A stretch of DNA of 64,000 nt from Rhizopus sp. PT2906 (GCA_025529335.1 JAMYHX010000168.1:1-64000), one strand, 5' to 3'; shown: positions 22,577 through 35,080, counted from the stretch's first letter. The notes: generated by a model from the letters alone, not told the origin. A program made the numbers and translations.

Positions 22577-23627
22577 TTAATAAATCATATCTGATTTGAA
22601 TCGAGTGACAAGATAGACCTTTTGGTAAACGTCATCTATCATCGTATCCATCTCTGTCCAATGTGGCCATACTCCTACACACTTTTCCTTTTCTACAAAC
22701 TCTTCTTTACTCACTGCTGTGGTCACATAAGCAAATGAGAATGCCATCAATAGCCGTTCATCCTCTTCACTAGGTACATAGGGTGGTAATGACTTGGGCT
22801 GTGAGAAATCTTCAATAATATCATCCTCTCTATGGTCCCATGTCTGTGAACCCACAGGTGTTCGATCGCCAAGAACCATCTCTATTTCTGTTCTCTTCAC
22901 GGGCACACACCAGGCAAAGACAAGCCCACGTTCTAGCCAAGGGTTTATCAGACGAAACAAGGTTGATTCTGGTGATCGACTACACACCTCCACAATAGAC
23001 CCATACTTTGCCATCATCGCATTCACGCCTCTCTCCCATTCATCAAATTCATCTTTTTCGTGAACGATGACAGCCAGTGCTCTCTCCGCTATACCACCCT
23101 TTTTGAATTCAATCGTCTTCTTTCCTTCTTTTTTCACCCGTCGTCTCAAAAATTCAGGCGGTTTTGGCATCGGTACTGTGAGTTGCTGGTTGGGTATATT
23201 TGTAAAATGAGGTTCAAATCCTTTGGTCAAAGGTTCGACGAATTCGTGAATAGGTGAATGAAGCAGATCGTCAAGATCCTCTGTATCAATTATTTCATCT
23301 TGCCCTTCTTGTTCTTCATAGTCATCATCGTCATCCATTGATTCGATTTCTCGTAATAAAGCAGCGTCATCTCTTGTCTTTTGTTTCTTTTGACTAGACA
23401 GTATCTCTTGAGTTGAAAAGGAACTGATGGGATCTAAAGCAAGTAGATTTGTTTGCGATAACTCTTGTTCATCTGAATCACTTTCAATGTCTTCATCAAT
23501 GTCTCTAAATGAATTCGTAATGGCTATTTCCTGTGCTTTTGCGTTTAATTTGGCTCTTTGTGTAAGCTAGTTGAAGTCATTATTCCATGTCATCAACCAT
23601 ATATACCTTGCTTGCCTTTCTCTTCAT
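22577..23627 (-). CDS. Uncharacterised acidic protein
   Basis: Two exons: a 21-nt first exon (23607-23627) encoding seven basic residues, a 40-nt intron, and 22577-23566, giving 336 aa. The N-terminal third is Asp/Glu-rich, with a short Lys-Lys-Gln-Lys segment. The C-terminal 200 residues look globular with many Trp and Phe (for example WPHW near the end) and no membrane segment. I recognise no family. The basic MKRKASK start and acidic tract suggest a nuclear protein, but that is only inference. It lies tail-to-tail with CBR1, 76 bp apart. Confidence 0.75.
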
Positions 23628-23765
23628 TATACCAAAAAAAAGCGCTATTTGAAAAAAATAATGCAAAAACTCTTTATTAATTGTGTACATGAAGGTATGA
23701 TATATGGTGTCTATAGGGGGAAGGAGAGCAGCACATATATAAGATAATAAAAAATGAACATGAGA

Positions 23766-25413
23766 TTACAATCTGTTTTCGTTGGAATGAATAGAAGTAG
23801 AAGTTTTGGAGTTATCGTGAATGACGTCTACAGGTTTGCGCACGCCCAACTGGGATACATCATAACCGTGCTGCATCAAGTACTCACGGAAGTCAGCATC
23901 CTCTTGAACTAAACCATCGGGTCCAATATCAGGTACTACAAACCAGGCAAGGATACCTGCTACAATAGCAATACCACTACCCACCAAGAAAGGTCCTCTA
24001 TATCCTCCCATGGCTTCTTGCATTGGCACAAAGGCAAGTGTACCCACGGTAGCGCCTACTTTACCAATAGCAGCAGCAATTCCATAACATGTACCACGAA
24101 CAGCTGTAGGAAACATTTCAGTAGCATTTAATCCCATTGTATCACCTGGACCATATTCGCCCAAAGCCAAGTAGATACCGTACATAATCTATTAAGAGAT
24201 TAATACTATGTTCTTACACCAGTCATTGATACTTACGATAAACATGGGTAGACAGTTCTTTGATATCAGATCATAGACACCTCCAAGAATCAAACCAACA
24301 ACACCTTGAAGCAATAAACCTAGTGTCAATGTCTTTCTTCGGCCAATCTTGTCAACAGACAAGGCACCTAGAAGAGCACCAGGAAGATAAAATGAGAAAA
24401 GGAGGATATTCCAGGCAACGACTTCAATGGTTGATTCTCCACTGGCAACACTGTCAATAATGACGGATGAAAATACACCACTGGGATAAGAGATAAAATC
24501 ATAAATGAACCATAAACCGGATGCAACCAAGATACGGAACCAGTATCTCTTGATAATCAACCAATAGGGAACACGCTTTTGCAGAGCACTTGTACGATAT
24601 CGTTCTGAATCGGCCATTTTGAGACGAAAGTACAAGACAGAAAGTGGAGGAACAATACCTAGACCAAGACAGAGACGCCAAACTGGTTCAAGATTATCCT
24701 TAAAGATTGCAAGTAAAATGACAGGTACGATGGCTGAGACAACATAACCGGCATCAATCACAAAGTTTGTTACCTAGAATAAGGTAAGTTGAGATGTCAC
24801 ATAATATATATATCTCTTACCATCACAAAGAGAGCACCACGTCTTCCAGGCGCCACTTCATCAGCAGACTCACCAGCAGAGACTGAACTACAGGGGTACT
24901 CACCACCCACACCCACACCAAGGACACCACGAGAGATGATCATCATCCAGAGTAAACCAGTAGGATCCTTTCCGCTTGAAGCGGCAGATAAAGCAGCACC
25001 CAAAATGACAAGGAATGTGGTTGAAATCAAGCCGATCTTTCGACCAATACGATCAATGACAAGGCCAAATCCTATAGAACATATCAATATTAGACATATA
25101 AAGATTGATTTATTACACATTTACCTAGTTGACCAACAATAGCACCGACAAACATAGAATAAGACAGACGAGACTTCATAGTAGCATTAAACACGTCCGG
25201 TCCATAGATTTTACCCAGGAATAAATTAACAAAGCTGATCACACCTGACTGATATCCATCAGAAAGTAGAGCAAACCCACTGAAGAGTACGTTAAAGTAA
25301 GATGTTGTCTTCTTTTTGACTCCAGTTGATTCAACTGTACCATAAGGGGTAGCCTCTATTGATTCATTAAGGACAGCTTCTTGGTCACTGCTTGGTTTAA
25401 CTATATCAGACAT
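23766..25413 (-). CDS. MFS transporter, Git1-like (glycerophosphodiester/phosphate permease family)
   Basis: Four exons (25125-25413, 24821-25071, 24237-24773, 23766-24188) give 499 aa with about 12 hydrophobic segments. The MFS signature DRIGRKIG follows the second segment, and the second half repeats it as DKIGRRKT. GVGVGGEYPCSS in the fourth segment and GEYGPGDTMGLNATEMFPTAVRG in pieces near the end are typical of the Pht1/Git1 branch that carries phosphate or glycerophosphoinositol/glycerophosphocholine with protons across the plasma membrane. The exact substrate cannot be fixed from sequence; the Git1-like YPC signature points towards glycerophosphodiesters. Expression control by phosphate supply is likely from the family but no site was identified. 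Confidence 0.85.
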
Positions 25414-26639
25414 TATTTCCCCTCTTTTTATGCTTTCCCTTTTTAGTATATGCGTGAGAGCGTGAGAGCAAGAAGAGAATTAAGGGAAAAAGATAAATCA
25501 ATCGTGAGGGGCTCTCTTTTATTCTTTTATAGTTTCACACAAAGTTGTTCTGAATCATTCAATCGGCGATTAAATCATGTGCTGGAAAAAGGGAAGCATG
25601 GATCAATGACAACAGGGCAAACAGATGAGTGGCAAAAAGGAGCCCAAAAGAGAATCAATGATTCAAAGAGGCACAGGGGAAACGGAGTTGGGTGTCCAAA
25701 AGTGAAATTACTTTTTAAAGAAAATTTAACCTTTTTATACTTTAAATAAAAGGCACTTCAATAACAATAAAAAAAAACTTGGTATCACGCATGTTTCCTT
25801 ATTTGTGCTCTGTCTCTTCCTTCTCTCTTTCAATCTCTTTTTCTCTCTTTTTTTAACCAAGAGAGAGAGAAAGAGATGCTTATCTTTTTATCTAGTTTGT
25901 TTCGGAATTTAGTCTGTTTCTGTAAAAAGCTAGAAGTTACTAGAAAAAAAAAATCAGAATTCGGAAAGATAAAAGATGTCGCACATGTCTAAACATGTTC
26001 AGCTGCTGCACTCGTTCCATTTATTCATTGGCTAATGGGAAAAGGGTTCAATGAAAAAGGTAACAAAGGACCATGACATATTTTTAAAAAATTGAAGGTT
26101 GCCTGGGAACTAATTGGACAAATAAAATAAAACAATATTCTCATGCCCTTGAATATTTGCACGTGAGACAATGCTCTTTTGCTGTGAAATGTGTGCCTTA
26201 TTAAACTTGATCTGTAATAAACAGTAAAGGATACAGCAACACCGTTATGATTGGTATTTTCATGTATTGTAGTAGTTTAGTATATTTATACATGCTTTTT
26301 TAATAACTTTTAATACATTTTACATATACTTTGTAATATACTTTGTAGAACGAGGAGTGGCATAACTGCTGATTTTACTAATTTCCTTTTTTGTAAAAGA
26401 AAAAATACAGATTCCACTTGTTTAATTTGACAACCTTTGATCTATACAATAGAGAGACAGAGAAACATCGTCATAAAGAGAGCAGTTCAACAGGATTTAG
26501 ATATTCAACAAGAGGGTATTTGATTATATGCTTCTGTATTTTGGGATTTAAAAGTGATGTGCTTTTTTTTATCATTGGATATACATTTCCCTTTTTAGCG
26601 AGTAAATGGCCCTTTCTTAGATGGTAGATCGAGGAAAGC
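25414..26639. other. Intergenic, upstream of the transporter gene
   Basis: About 1.2 kb with pyrimidine-rich and AT-rich stretches. No supported gene. The end near 26640 merges into repeat X copy C. Confidence 0.5.
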
Positions 26640-26735
26640 CCGATTAATCTTATTTGCACATCGATCAGCAATTACACTTTGTTGATTATCAATTTTTTTT
26701 ATTAAGACAATATTGAATACATAAAATGAGCTTGA
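26640..26735 (-). repeat. Dispersed repeat X, copy C (partial)
   Basis: The stretch from about 26656 to 26735 aligns with 52820-52910. The last 25 or so bases before GAGCTTGA are almost identical. It forms the extreme C-terminal codons and 3' flank of the truncated ORF 26702-27739. Similarity stops at GAGCTTGA in both copies. Confidence 0.5.
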
Positions 26736-28103
26736 ATGAACTTCTTTTGTTCCATTTCTTTCTGAATAAAGTGTAACCATTTCATGTAGCATAGAGGTTT
26801 GGCATACAGATTAGCTTCACTTGGTACATCAGCATCATTGGGGGCATCGTAGGTTGACCAGAAAGTAAGAAAGTTATTGGCAATGGCTTCATATCGTTCA
26901 ATTCGGTCTACAGTGGGTGGCCAGGCAGACGTGGGGTTTATCTTTTGTTGAAAGATATGTTTTGCTAAAGACTTGCGTTGTTTGACTGTTAAGCTATCAC
27001 CACAGAAGTAAGAAGAAGTCTTTTCTGATAAGACATTAAAGATATGTCTGATATTTCGATCTTCATAAGTAAAGCATACGTAATTGCGGACTAGTGTTTC
27101 ATATTGCTTAGCCATAGAAGATACAATGGTCATATATCCTTTACTTGAGTACTTATCCAAGTCAGATTGAGTAAGAGAAGTAGATTCACAAAAGGTCTTG
27201 AAACTCTTCTTGATACTATCAGATGCATGTTTTCCTTGGCCAGCAAAGATGGAAAATATATTATAGAACAAATTCTGAGTGACTACAGGCAGTTCTTCAC
27301 CATTCTCGAGAAGTTCCAAGAAATAGTAATTAGTGAAGATGGAACCAGCGTATACCAGTTGAGTAATATGGTCAACTACTTCTTGAATCAAAGTAACGAA
27401 CTTGGGATATTTGCAAGTACTAATCAAAGATGTCTTGATTACAAAAGTTTCCTCGACAGTATTTTTAGGCTTTGGAAGCTTCGTTTTTGACTTATTCATA
27501 GGACACAACTTGCTGGAGGAGCGAGAGTGATCGGTTCCACTACAAGAAGGACATCTAACTTGTTTTTGCTCATTTGTTGTCGCCTTGTTCTTTTCTTTTT
27601 CCTTTTTAAGCGCTTCAGTCTTATCAACCTTGTCTTGATATTTCTTGGAGGTCTTGATAGGAGCAGAATTACAGCTAGTGGAAGGAGTAGGAGCAGATAA
27701 TACAGCTTGGACACCTGTATCTTTGTTAACTGTAGACATAGATGTCTTTTCATTGATGACAACATTTGAGGGACCAGGAGCAGTATGTGTCTTCTTTAGC
27801 AGCTTTCAAAGTAGTACGGATGTTCTTGTCTATTACAAAATCTGTTATAAACAGATGAAATTAATAGATGTTTATCTTTACCTTTTCTAAGTAATGGAGT
27901 TTCTTGAAAGTCATCATCACTTGCTTCAAAAGCTGTATTTTTGAATAAGTTTGTTTGCGTTTGTGCAAACAAAGAACAGAACCCGCGATCAACGGCTAAT
28001 GGACCCTTAATAAATGCCATGTCGACTTTGTATCTTACATACCTTTCCCTTTGTTACGCTTTGCCTTTGGAGGCGGAGGATCATCGTCTTTCTTTCGCTT
28101 CAT
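26702..28103 (-). pseudogene. Truncated zinc-knuckle ORF, probably N-terminal half of a mobile-element protein
   Basis: An open frame at 26702-27739 encodes about 345 residues. It has a CPSC...DHSR...CP zinc-knuckle-like start near residue 62-80, a Lys-rich stretch before it and an alpha-helical region after it. Upstream exons seem to begin at 28103 (MKRKKDDDPPPP) and continue to 27820, but a one-base frame change near 27800 separates them from the main frame. The C-terminus ends abruptly in sequence shared with repeat X. The CPSC/DHSR type of N-terminus is one I associate with multi-copy Mucorales proteins, possibly Fanzor-like, but this link is not proven here. No catalytic domain is present. 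Confidence 0.4.
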
Positions 28104-28405
28104 GTTGAAGTAAAGAAAAAAGGGAAAAGTAACTGCGGAGAGCCTTGTCATGTTAAATTAACGATTGACAACATTGTTTTATTAATTAATCATGTTTTCT
28201 TTAACAGTAAAATGTTTCTTGTATGAAAAAGCACTCTAATCTTGACATATTGCACATCTTGCTGTTATACTCAAAATAGTCATCGTTATAAAAGTGATGG
28301 ATAAGGATACTAAAATAACACACGATAGTCATGAAGCATCATCTAAACACCAGGAACAGTGATTGAAGAAGTAACAGTGAAGAGGGAAAAGATGAAACAC
28401 AAACC
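28104..28405. other. Intergenic
   Basis: About 300 bp between two element relics, AT-rich. Nothing is recognised. Confidence 0.4.
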
Positions 28406-29651
28406 CTAATGACGCTCATATGTTCCATGATGAAATATCAGTACGCAATTCGTACTCACGTATGCAGCATGTGTCTGGCTGATACGTTGAAAGTACTGCC
28501 CAAAATCATGTCCTTGACGGAGATTATCATTTCTACTGTTGCTTCTCGAAGTAAGAACGATGTCACGGAAGCTTCTGTCAATATACTCAATAGGAATAAC
28601 TGCGGCAACTTCTTCCATCGTTGGCAGATTGTGAGTGCGTTTGTCGTCTCCTTCAACCAAATGCATTATCATCGTTGAACTGATGATAATATAAGGTGAT
28701 CCGCTTTCTGCAGAGCTATTGTTGTTAGTTCTATCCTCACTGTTGATGCTGGAGCTTTCATGGTTGCTCAATGTTTCATATGCATGATGATAAATGCGTG
28801 CGAAGGGATTGCATTGAGAAAGCAGAGTTGAAAGATTTTATATAATCTCACTGTCCAAATTTTCATTCCTTGCTGATTGTCTCTGAGCATCATATGAAGG
28901 GTCATAGATGTACAATTGAGCATATGAAGGTGCGTTCCCCTCAACTGAGAATAGAGGCCCTTGACAGTGACAAAGAGTGCCGTGAATCTGGGATGCGTTA
29001 ACCCCACCTCTACTATTATTGGCATTACGCCCCTCAGCCGAGACAATGTCACAGCCTAAGGAAGTAAACGCAAAGGCAACGTTATACTGACGAAGGTTGT
29101 CCTTAAGGCGCCTTCCTTGAGTGTCTGTACTTGCAAGCAAGTCCTTCAAGTATTGAGGCAGGTCAGGTAAGAGTTGCAATTGAACTGATCCCCGCTTGCA
29201 GCATGATTTCCAGCTAGGACTTCTCAAAGATGATGTCTCTTGCCTTTCATCGATCCAGTGCAAGGCGTGACAATGAGGGCATTCCTTATCCATGCGTCCA
29301 AGGTGCAAAGGACAAAGGCGGGATAACTGTGAGATGTATGCGGCTGGCATACTATTAGCATGGCCAGATCTGGGCCTGCCTTTGGGTCTACTTTCAGCAT
29401 CAGCAGATTCAACTACTCTTCTTGGTCTGCCTCTGGGTCTACTTTCAGCATCAGAAGACTCGATTGTTCTTGGTCTTCCTCTAGGTCTAGTAGCGATATC
29501 AGCTTCTTCTTGTTGGTCTTCGGTACGACGTCTGCGGCGTGATGCTGCTACTCGTTCTCTGCATGCCTGGCAGGTACGATAACGTGAATCAACGGGTAAA
29601 GGTACACGTCAGGAAGAGCGGCTGGTTGTGCTTTGGTTGTTGTTGTTTTCC
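28406..29651 (-). mobile_element. Helitron replicase/helicase N-terminal relic
   Basis: On the minus strand, one frame from the ATG at 29651 runs through three RPRGRPR-type AT-hook-like repeats (about 29380-29500). It then reads CPHCHALHW, the CCKRGSV and LPDLPQYLKDLL block, YNVAFAFTSLG, and G-LCHCQGPL...PSYAQLYIYD. This is the order found at the start of the Helitron_like_N domain in RepHel proteins. Further on, QTHAAYVSTNCVLIFHHG corresponds to the segment that normally precedes LFP-G. There are stops after residue 13 (TGA) and after the DSEII segment (TAA), and the protein is cut off at 28406. No rolling-circle HUH motif or helicase remains. Confidence 0.8.
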
Positions 29652-30339
29652 ATTTTTCTAATAAGCGTCAAGATGGGGACATAATGTTAATGAATAGGAA
29701 CTGTATGAATTTGCCTTTTATTCTCTCTTTTTTTTTTTAAGGCGTTTTCATACCTGATTCTTTTAAAAAGGGTTTTATTGTATTGTATTGTAAAAATAAA
29801 TACAGGAGAAAGGGGAAAGTAAACTCATATGATTGTGATCCGATACCCGGTTCGAACAAATAGTAAAAAAAGACTCTGTGTGCGGTAAATTTCCGGTAAA
29901 AATTTGTGTTACTTGCATATTTTCCGACTTTTTTCTGGCGTATTTTTTTTTTCAATTCCAGTACAGTCTTTTCAGAAAGTAAAGTCGCATTTTTGCAGTT
30001 TTTATAATACAATTTATACGTAAAAACGACAAGTCAGCGCGACATCTCTTCCTGGAAATAGTGTATATATATATTTTAGTGATAAGTCTCGAGTATATCA
30101 TTCTATTCTGCGCCTATCTACACAACCTCATGAACAATCACTACAATCATTTATTCATCTTTCTATTAGAATGTGAGCCATTCTGGGGTAATTCATGCTT
30201 AATTTGTATACAATGGATTATTTATTATAATATTGCTCTTTTTTTTTTTTTTTTTAAAAAAAACAAACTTTGTACAAAGAAATATTGGATGAACTAGAAT
30301 AAAAGAGAAAAAAAGGGGGATGAATCATATTATACAGGA
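29652..30339. other. Intergenic
   Basis: About 690 bp, AT-rich, with a T-run next to an A-run at 30240-30263. No gene is supported. Confidence 0.5.
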
Positions 30340-31781
30340 TCAAATATAAATACGTCGTAAGTCGGCAGCTGTTGTAATCTTTTGACATTGGGGACAAAGC
30401 TTTTTGCTTCCAAGGGTCTGCAACCAACATCGTTCGCAATGAACATGCCAACAGACAATTGATGTTAGGGGCGTCTTGTAAGGTTCGAGACAGATAAGAC
30501 AATGCGGTGATGAACGTGAGGCTGCTTCTAATTGTCGGATATGTGTTTTAAGTGATTCGATAACGAGCTTTGAATGACCACCTTCTGTAAAACTTCCAGC
30601 TGTACTCAAGTGTTGCTCCCATCCTGCTTCAGACACTGTTTCTTCAAACTCTTGTCTATACATTTATGAGTAACATGCAACTTTATGTTTCTGTATATTT
30701 ACCTTATTGATGAAGGTGAATTATGTGATGCGCCTCCAGATACCATTTCTCGTAGAGCATGAGCATCTTCATTATCGTCCTCCATATTCACCAAAATATC
30801 TCTTTCTGTATATTGATGTTCGCCATATTGTGCAGCATCATCATCTTCGACATCCAAATCTTCATCATCTTCGTCTTCTACCTCTCTTTTGCTTGCTGTA
30901 GCGAACCCTGCGCCACTGTATCCTCCTTCCATCATGGCTGAGGCTCTCACGCGTCTCTGTCCGGCCCATTCATACTCAACCCACGCATCTGAGGATTCTA
31001 GGTTATCTGTTGTTGTTGTTGTTGTTGTTGTCACTGCTGCTGCTGCTGTTGTTGATGAGGATGATGGCGGTTCTTGTGCATTTGATAGGCAATTATCAAT
31101 ATGTAAATTGATGGCCTCAAGGTCACCGAATATTTGTTGATTACAGATAAAGCAAGTTTGAATCTCTTGTTCCTCTTCTAATGATAGTTGTAATGCAATC
31201 TCAGAATCGCTTAAACGTTGTTGTTTGTTATCCAAATGTTTTAATATGTCTGTCCGTTTTTGTCTGTTCTTTTGTATTCTTTCCAATGTTTCTTCATAGA
31301 CAGATCCTGCTCGTTTTTTACCACTTGTTCTTTCCATCTGTTTGCGTGCAACTACAGCTGCTCCACGCTTTCCTTTACTATATTATAGACTGAGTATTTA
31401 ACACATTATTGTCTTGTTTTGCATACCTTTTATCACCGTATACTTCGGAATTAGGTTCTGCTAGTCTACTGAGTTCATATTGATAATGTTCATTCCAATA
31501 AGCAGGTTCAATGCGATGTTCACAAATGGGACATTTGGGTGAATCACGTCGAGCTAGAATACATCAACATTATATTCCAAGTGCAATAATTGCCCATGAA
31601 TACCTTTTTTGTTATTATCTTCTTGAAGGGTTGCCAGTTCTCTTCTCAAGGCTCGTTTTTTACTGCTTTTTCTACAATAAATAATAAAAAGTCAGACTCG
31701 GACACAATCTAAAAGCATTGCGTTTATTTACAATTTGGAATCATTCGTGTTGCTGTTGCTGTTGTTGTCTAGAGAGGACAT
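30340..31781 (-). CDS. RING-finger protein, RNF220-like E3 ubiquitin ligase
   Basis: Five exons (31732-31781, 31604-31671, 31427-31553, 30703-31377, 30340-30655) give 411 aa. Exon 3 encodes CPICEHRIEPAYWNEH, a zinc-binding motif with the following YELSRL helix, as in animal RNF220. Exon 4 has a second zinc-like CFICNQQIF...H..NC, then poly-Ala/poly-Thr and acidic tracts. The last exon has a RING: CLIC, CWHVHCERCW and CPQC. RNF220 ubiquitinates nuclear proteins in animals. Activity here is inferred from the domain order. The Asp/Glu-rich stretch is followed by a run of Gly/Ser before the RING. Divergent from TRM112. Confidence 0.85.
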
Positions 31782-32383
31782 TCCTCAAGTTTGTAACACT
31801 ATAAACTGAAGGGAATACGGATCAATTCTTCTATTTTATGGCGTGTGGATATGGTTTGACAGTTGATTATATGGGTTCGATTCGGATTGAGTAATCCATT
31901 TATATGATTGGCTGATCTACATTATCCAATAAGAAGAGAGGATTGCATAACAAGCCAAACAAATTTCATGTTTTTAGAAATAGAAAATACAAGCATTAAT
32001 GTCCTCGATACTCAGTATACTTCCTTATGTTTTCATGAGCGTGAATGGGTGCATGATCCATTACTATATAGTGATCTTTCATATCTGGATGTTTGTCCAT
32101 TTCATCGAGAGTCATTTTAAGAAACTATTGCAGTGGCCTATTACAGTCACTGAAACACTGTAATTAACTTTATCATTCAAAGGCAAAAACAAGAAAGAAA
32201 GAGAGAGACATGACAGAAGATGATGTGATAGTATACAAGAACAAGCATATACTATGAATTATTATGCTTTGTAGTGAAAGAGACACAGAGAAGGACCATC
32301 ATTTTCTTCATATGTGGCTTATTCACTTAAATAGCCTACTCTCTTTTTATATTTTTTTCTTTTTTCAATCATAGATATTTACA
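31782..32383. other. Divergent promoter region RNF220-like / TRM112
   Basis: About 600 bp between divergent starts. The 70-codon frame 31908-32120 has no recognisable features. C/T-rich before the ATG at 32384. Confidence 0.55.
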
Positions 32384-32862
32384 ATGAGACTCATCACACA
32401 CAACATGTTACAATGCCACGTCAAAAACTGCAACACGAATAACTTTCCATTACGCTTTGAAGATGCTCAAGTGGAGCTGATTGAAGCAGAATTCAACCCT
32501 GATTTTATGGCCAATGTATTAAATAAACTTGACTGGGATGCTCTCAGAAACACAGCCATTCAGGTACACACACAAATACATATTGCACTCTCTCTCTTTA
32601 TTAATAATTACATAGCTTGGTATCAATACACTTCCCGAGGATATTCCTGAAAATGCTGAAGAGAATGAAGAGTTTTTAAAGGTTTTACATGCTGTCATTT
32701 TAGAGGTATGCATACAATATCTAAATGAAGCACACAGTTGACAAACATTGCAAAAAATAGACACATGTTCAACAGGGACAAATGATTTGTCCCAACTGCA
32801 AGCATGTATACAAGATTAAAGACGGAATTCCCAACATGTTATTAGCAGAGCACGAGATTTAA
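32384..32862 (+). CDS. TRM112: Trm112, activator subunit of methyltransferases
   Basis: Three exons (32384-32563, 32616-32705, 32776-32862) give 118 aa, close to the usual 120-135. The start MRLITHNML is the family signature, Cys11 and Cys16 form the first half of the zinc site, and the last exon gives CPNCKHVY and the I-GIPNMLL-EHE terminus. Trm112 stabilises and activates Trm9, Trm11, Mtq2 and Bud23, and so links tRNA, release-factor and 18S rRNA methylation. The stop is only 12 bp from the stop of the ferric-reductase gene on the other strand, so the 3' ends of both mRNAs must overlap. Confidence 0.97.
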
Positions 32863-32874
32863 ATAAATATCTAT

Positions 32875-34658
32875 TTACAACTGAAATCTTTCTGTATGTA
32901 TAGCCCAAGAACGAGCAAGTGCTAGATTATGTATCTGTACAGTCTTGTCTTCATGTGCACACACTCCAACAGCTACATCATTCTCATAGATCTCATCAAA
33001 TAAAAGTGAATAGTTGGGTCGACTGTATCTAAACGTAAACTGTCTAACAGATTCCGCACTGTCTTCTATATTGCCTGTAATAAATATTTCAATCGTCAAG
33101 TCCAATAACTGCAGAGAGTTTGCAAACTGAACGAGCTCCTCTTCAAATGCATAAAATGTGTCTATAAACAATGAGTCTGTATTCTTTATGCCCACAATGG
33201 ATTCTACCTATTGCATGTATGCTCCAAATCAAGTACACTGATCGTGTCTTTATTGTCTCTTTTCTTTCGCTCACATATTGTAGTACTGAGATCCATGGTG
33301 CTAGTCCCACTCCATCTGCAATCAAGACAATCGTCTTGAAATCGCCAAACTCAGATCCGGCAATCGTCAAGTAAGGCCTTCCTAGGGGTCGACTGATTCT
33401 CATCTTTACCTTTTCTTGATCTACTGCCTTTTGGTATAATGACAGAGTTCGTTTGCCAGAGACTTTGATATAAAATGTCAATGCTTGATGTACCATCCCC
33501 TCACTTTCATCATCTTGATCTTTTCCATCAACTATATAAAAAGATCATATTAGTCAATAACAGAAAATTGATAAACAGGTTTGCTTTACCAGTATCTATT
33601 CTGCAAATAGAGAAAGGATGTGAGTGTATCCAAGCATGAATCCATGATGATGAGAATGATAGAAATGCAAATTGACCAGGTATCGGGCTTAAGATAGTAT
33701 AAGGTACAGTGGCCTGAATCTTTACTATATTTCCAGGCATCGCTTGAAGGCTACATACTTCGATTTCAAAGGATCGGTCAACTTGATCTATGATCCAAAA
33801 GCCAAGCACTGCTGCATAAAACACATAAAATACCCAGTGATGAAGACAGCCCAATAGGATGAGCACAAGGAATGAACCGATATGAGTCAATCGGAAGAGT
33901 CGGTAGGAAATATGCCTTACGAGTGGATGAGATCCAATCACCAAAACGATCATGGCTGATATCAAACTGGCTCCTGTTATGTATCGAATATTGGTAGTCA
34001 AGGTGTGAATAAGATCATAGTTCTGTCGAATATAATTCAACTGAAACTGATAGGCACCATGATACAGTGTTTCAACAAGGGCTATTCGGCCAAACCATGG
34101 ATGCCAACTCAGCGTCTTCTCAACGCCATAAAAATATCGCTGAATGATGGACAATTTGGCTGAAAGAGCAACTGCAGCAGCGGTGTTTGCAACGGCTAGT
34201 TGGGCTGCTCTATTGGCTCTTCCTTGCAGCATCAAGCGTCTATCCTCATCATTTGAAATGAGTATAAGCATAATGTTTACACCAATGAGTGTTCCTAGCT
34301 TGATGATAAATGACAAGGACAGAGTCGTGCTGAACCATCGCCATTCGTATTGTAGCCAACTGTTGTACCTGTTTGTTGTTGTCTTTGCTGTCAATGGGTG
34401 TCCTAATAACTTTTGTTGATTGTAATATGATTGTTTAAGCCAAGAGTGTAGTAACAGAATGAAGCATGTGACTGAGAGGCATATGATATAGACTACCAAA
34501 GCCTTATATTCTCTCTGATATCGTTCCTGAATCGCTGCGTCATCTTGGGAATGTGAATTAGGTAAAGTTATTAGAGCAAGATAAGAATTAAGTTGAGCGA
34601 ATATAGCAAGAATAAAGAGCCCTGATATGAAATATATCAAAATGGATTTCCGGCTCAT
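32875..34658 (-). CDS. Ferric-reductase-like transmembrane protein (FRE/NOX family)
   Basis: Three exons (33590-34658, 33208-33531, 32875-33161) give 559 aa. After an N-terminal helix and several membrane segments come the two haem His pairs: HPWFGRIALVETLYH and HIGSFLVLILLGCLHH, each with the 13-residue spacing of bis-haem cytochromes. A FAD-binding HPFSICRI and the NADPH loop GVGLAPW follow. The enzyme likely moves electrons from NADPH across the plasma membrane to Fe(III) or Cu(II). The second intron (33162-33207, 46 nt) was chosen over a 31-nt alternative that also keeps the frame. The segment between the two halves is shorter than in yeast Fre1 (686 aa). Confidence 0.88.
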
Positions 34659-35080
34659 TCTTCATGTCAGAAACACACAAGAGAAGACTAGTCGTTCAAC
34701 AAAATAAATTTTTAAAAAAAAATTCGACCCAGCCTCTGCAAAGAGTCACGAGAATCTGGAAAGGTCATTATCAATGTCTTGAAGAAGTGGTTGGATGTGT
34801 AGTATGTGGTGAAGATATTCAAGGCTCTATAACGACTATCCACTATTGCTTTCATCTGACAGCCATCGCTGGTGGCTTTGGGGAAGGACTTATCTGAGAG
34901 CTTGTTCAGGTAAAAGGAAGCCAGATCATCAATAGAAAAGAGAAAGACTCAAATGACCGTGTGTGTAAGATGATGGTCGCCCATATGTGAATAGCTGGGA
35001 TTACCACTGTGATGCCGGTCAAGGCATTAGCTTTTAGTACAGTTAGAAATAGGTATCCATAGGATGGTCCAGCCAAATTG
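34659..35080. other. Intergenic with uncertain short frames
   Basis: A 77-codon ATG frame at 34664-34897 (+) and an overlapping hydrophobic minus-strand frame (34906-35250, which runs through the A-run) are open, but neither is recognised or has a clear splice pattern. The plus frame begins 6 bp from the ferric reductase start on the other strand. Confidence 0.35.

Noticed and set aside
29840..29870. GGTTCGAAC as a possible tRNA B box
   Set aside because: No acceptor stem, D arm or anticodon arm could be folded around it.
33177..33207. A 31-nt intron in the ferric reductase gene
   Set aside because: It keeps the frame, but a 46-nt alternative with acceptor at 33162-33163 also does and fits the local intron sizes.
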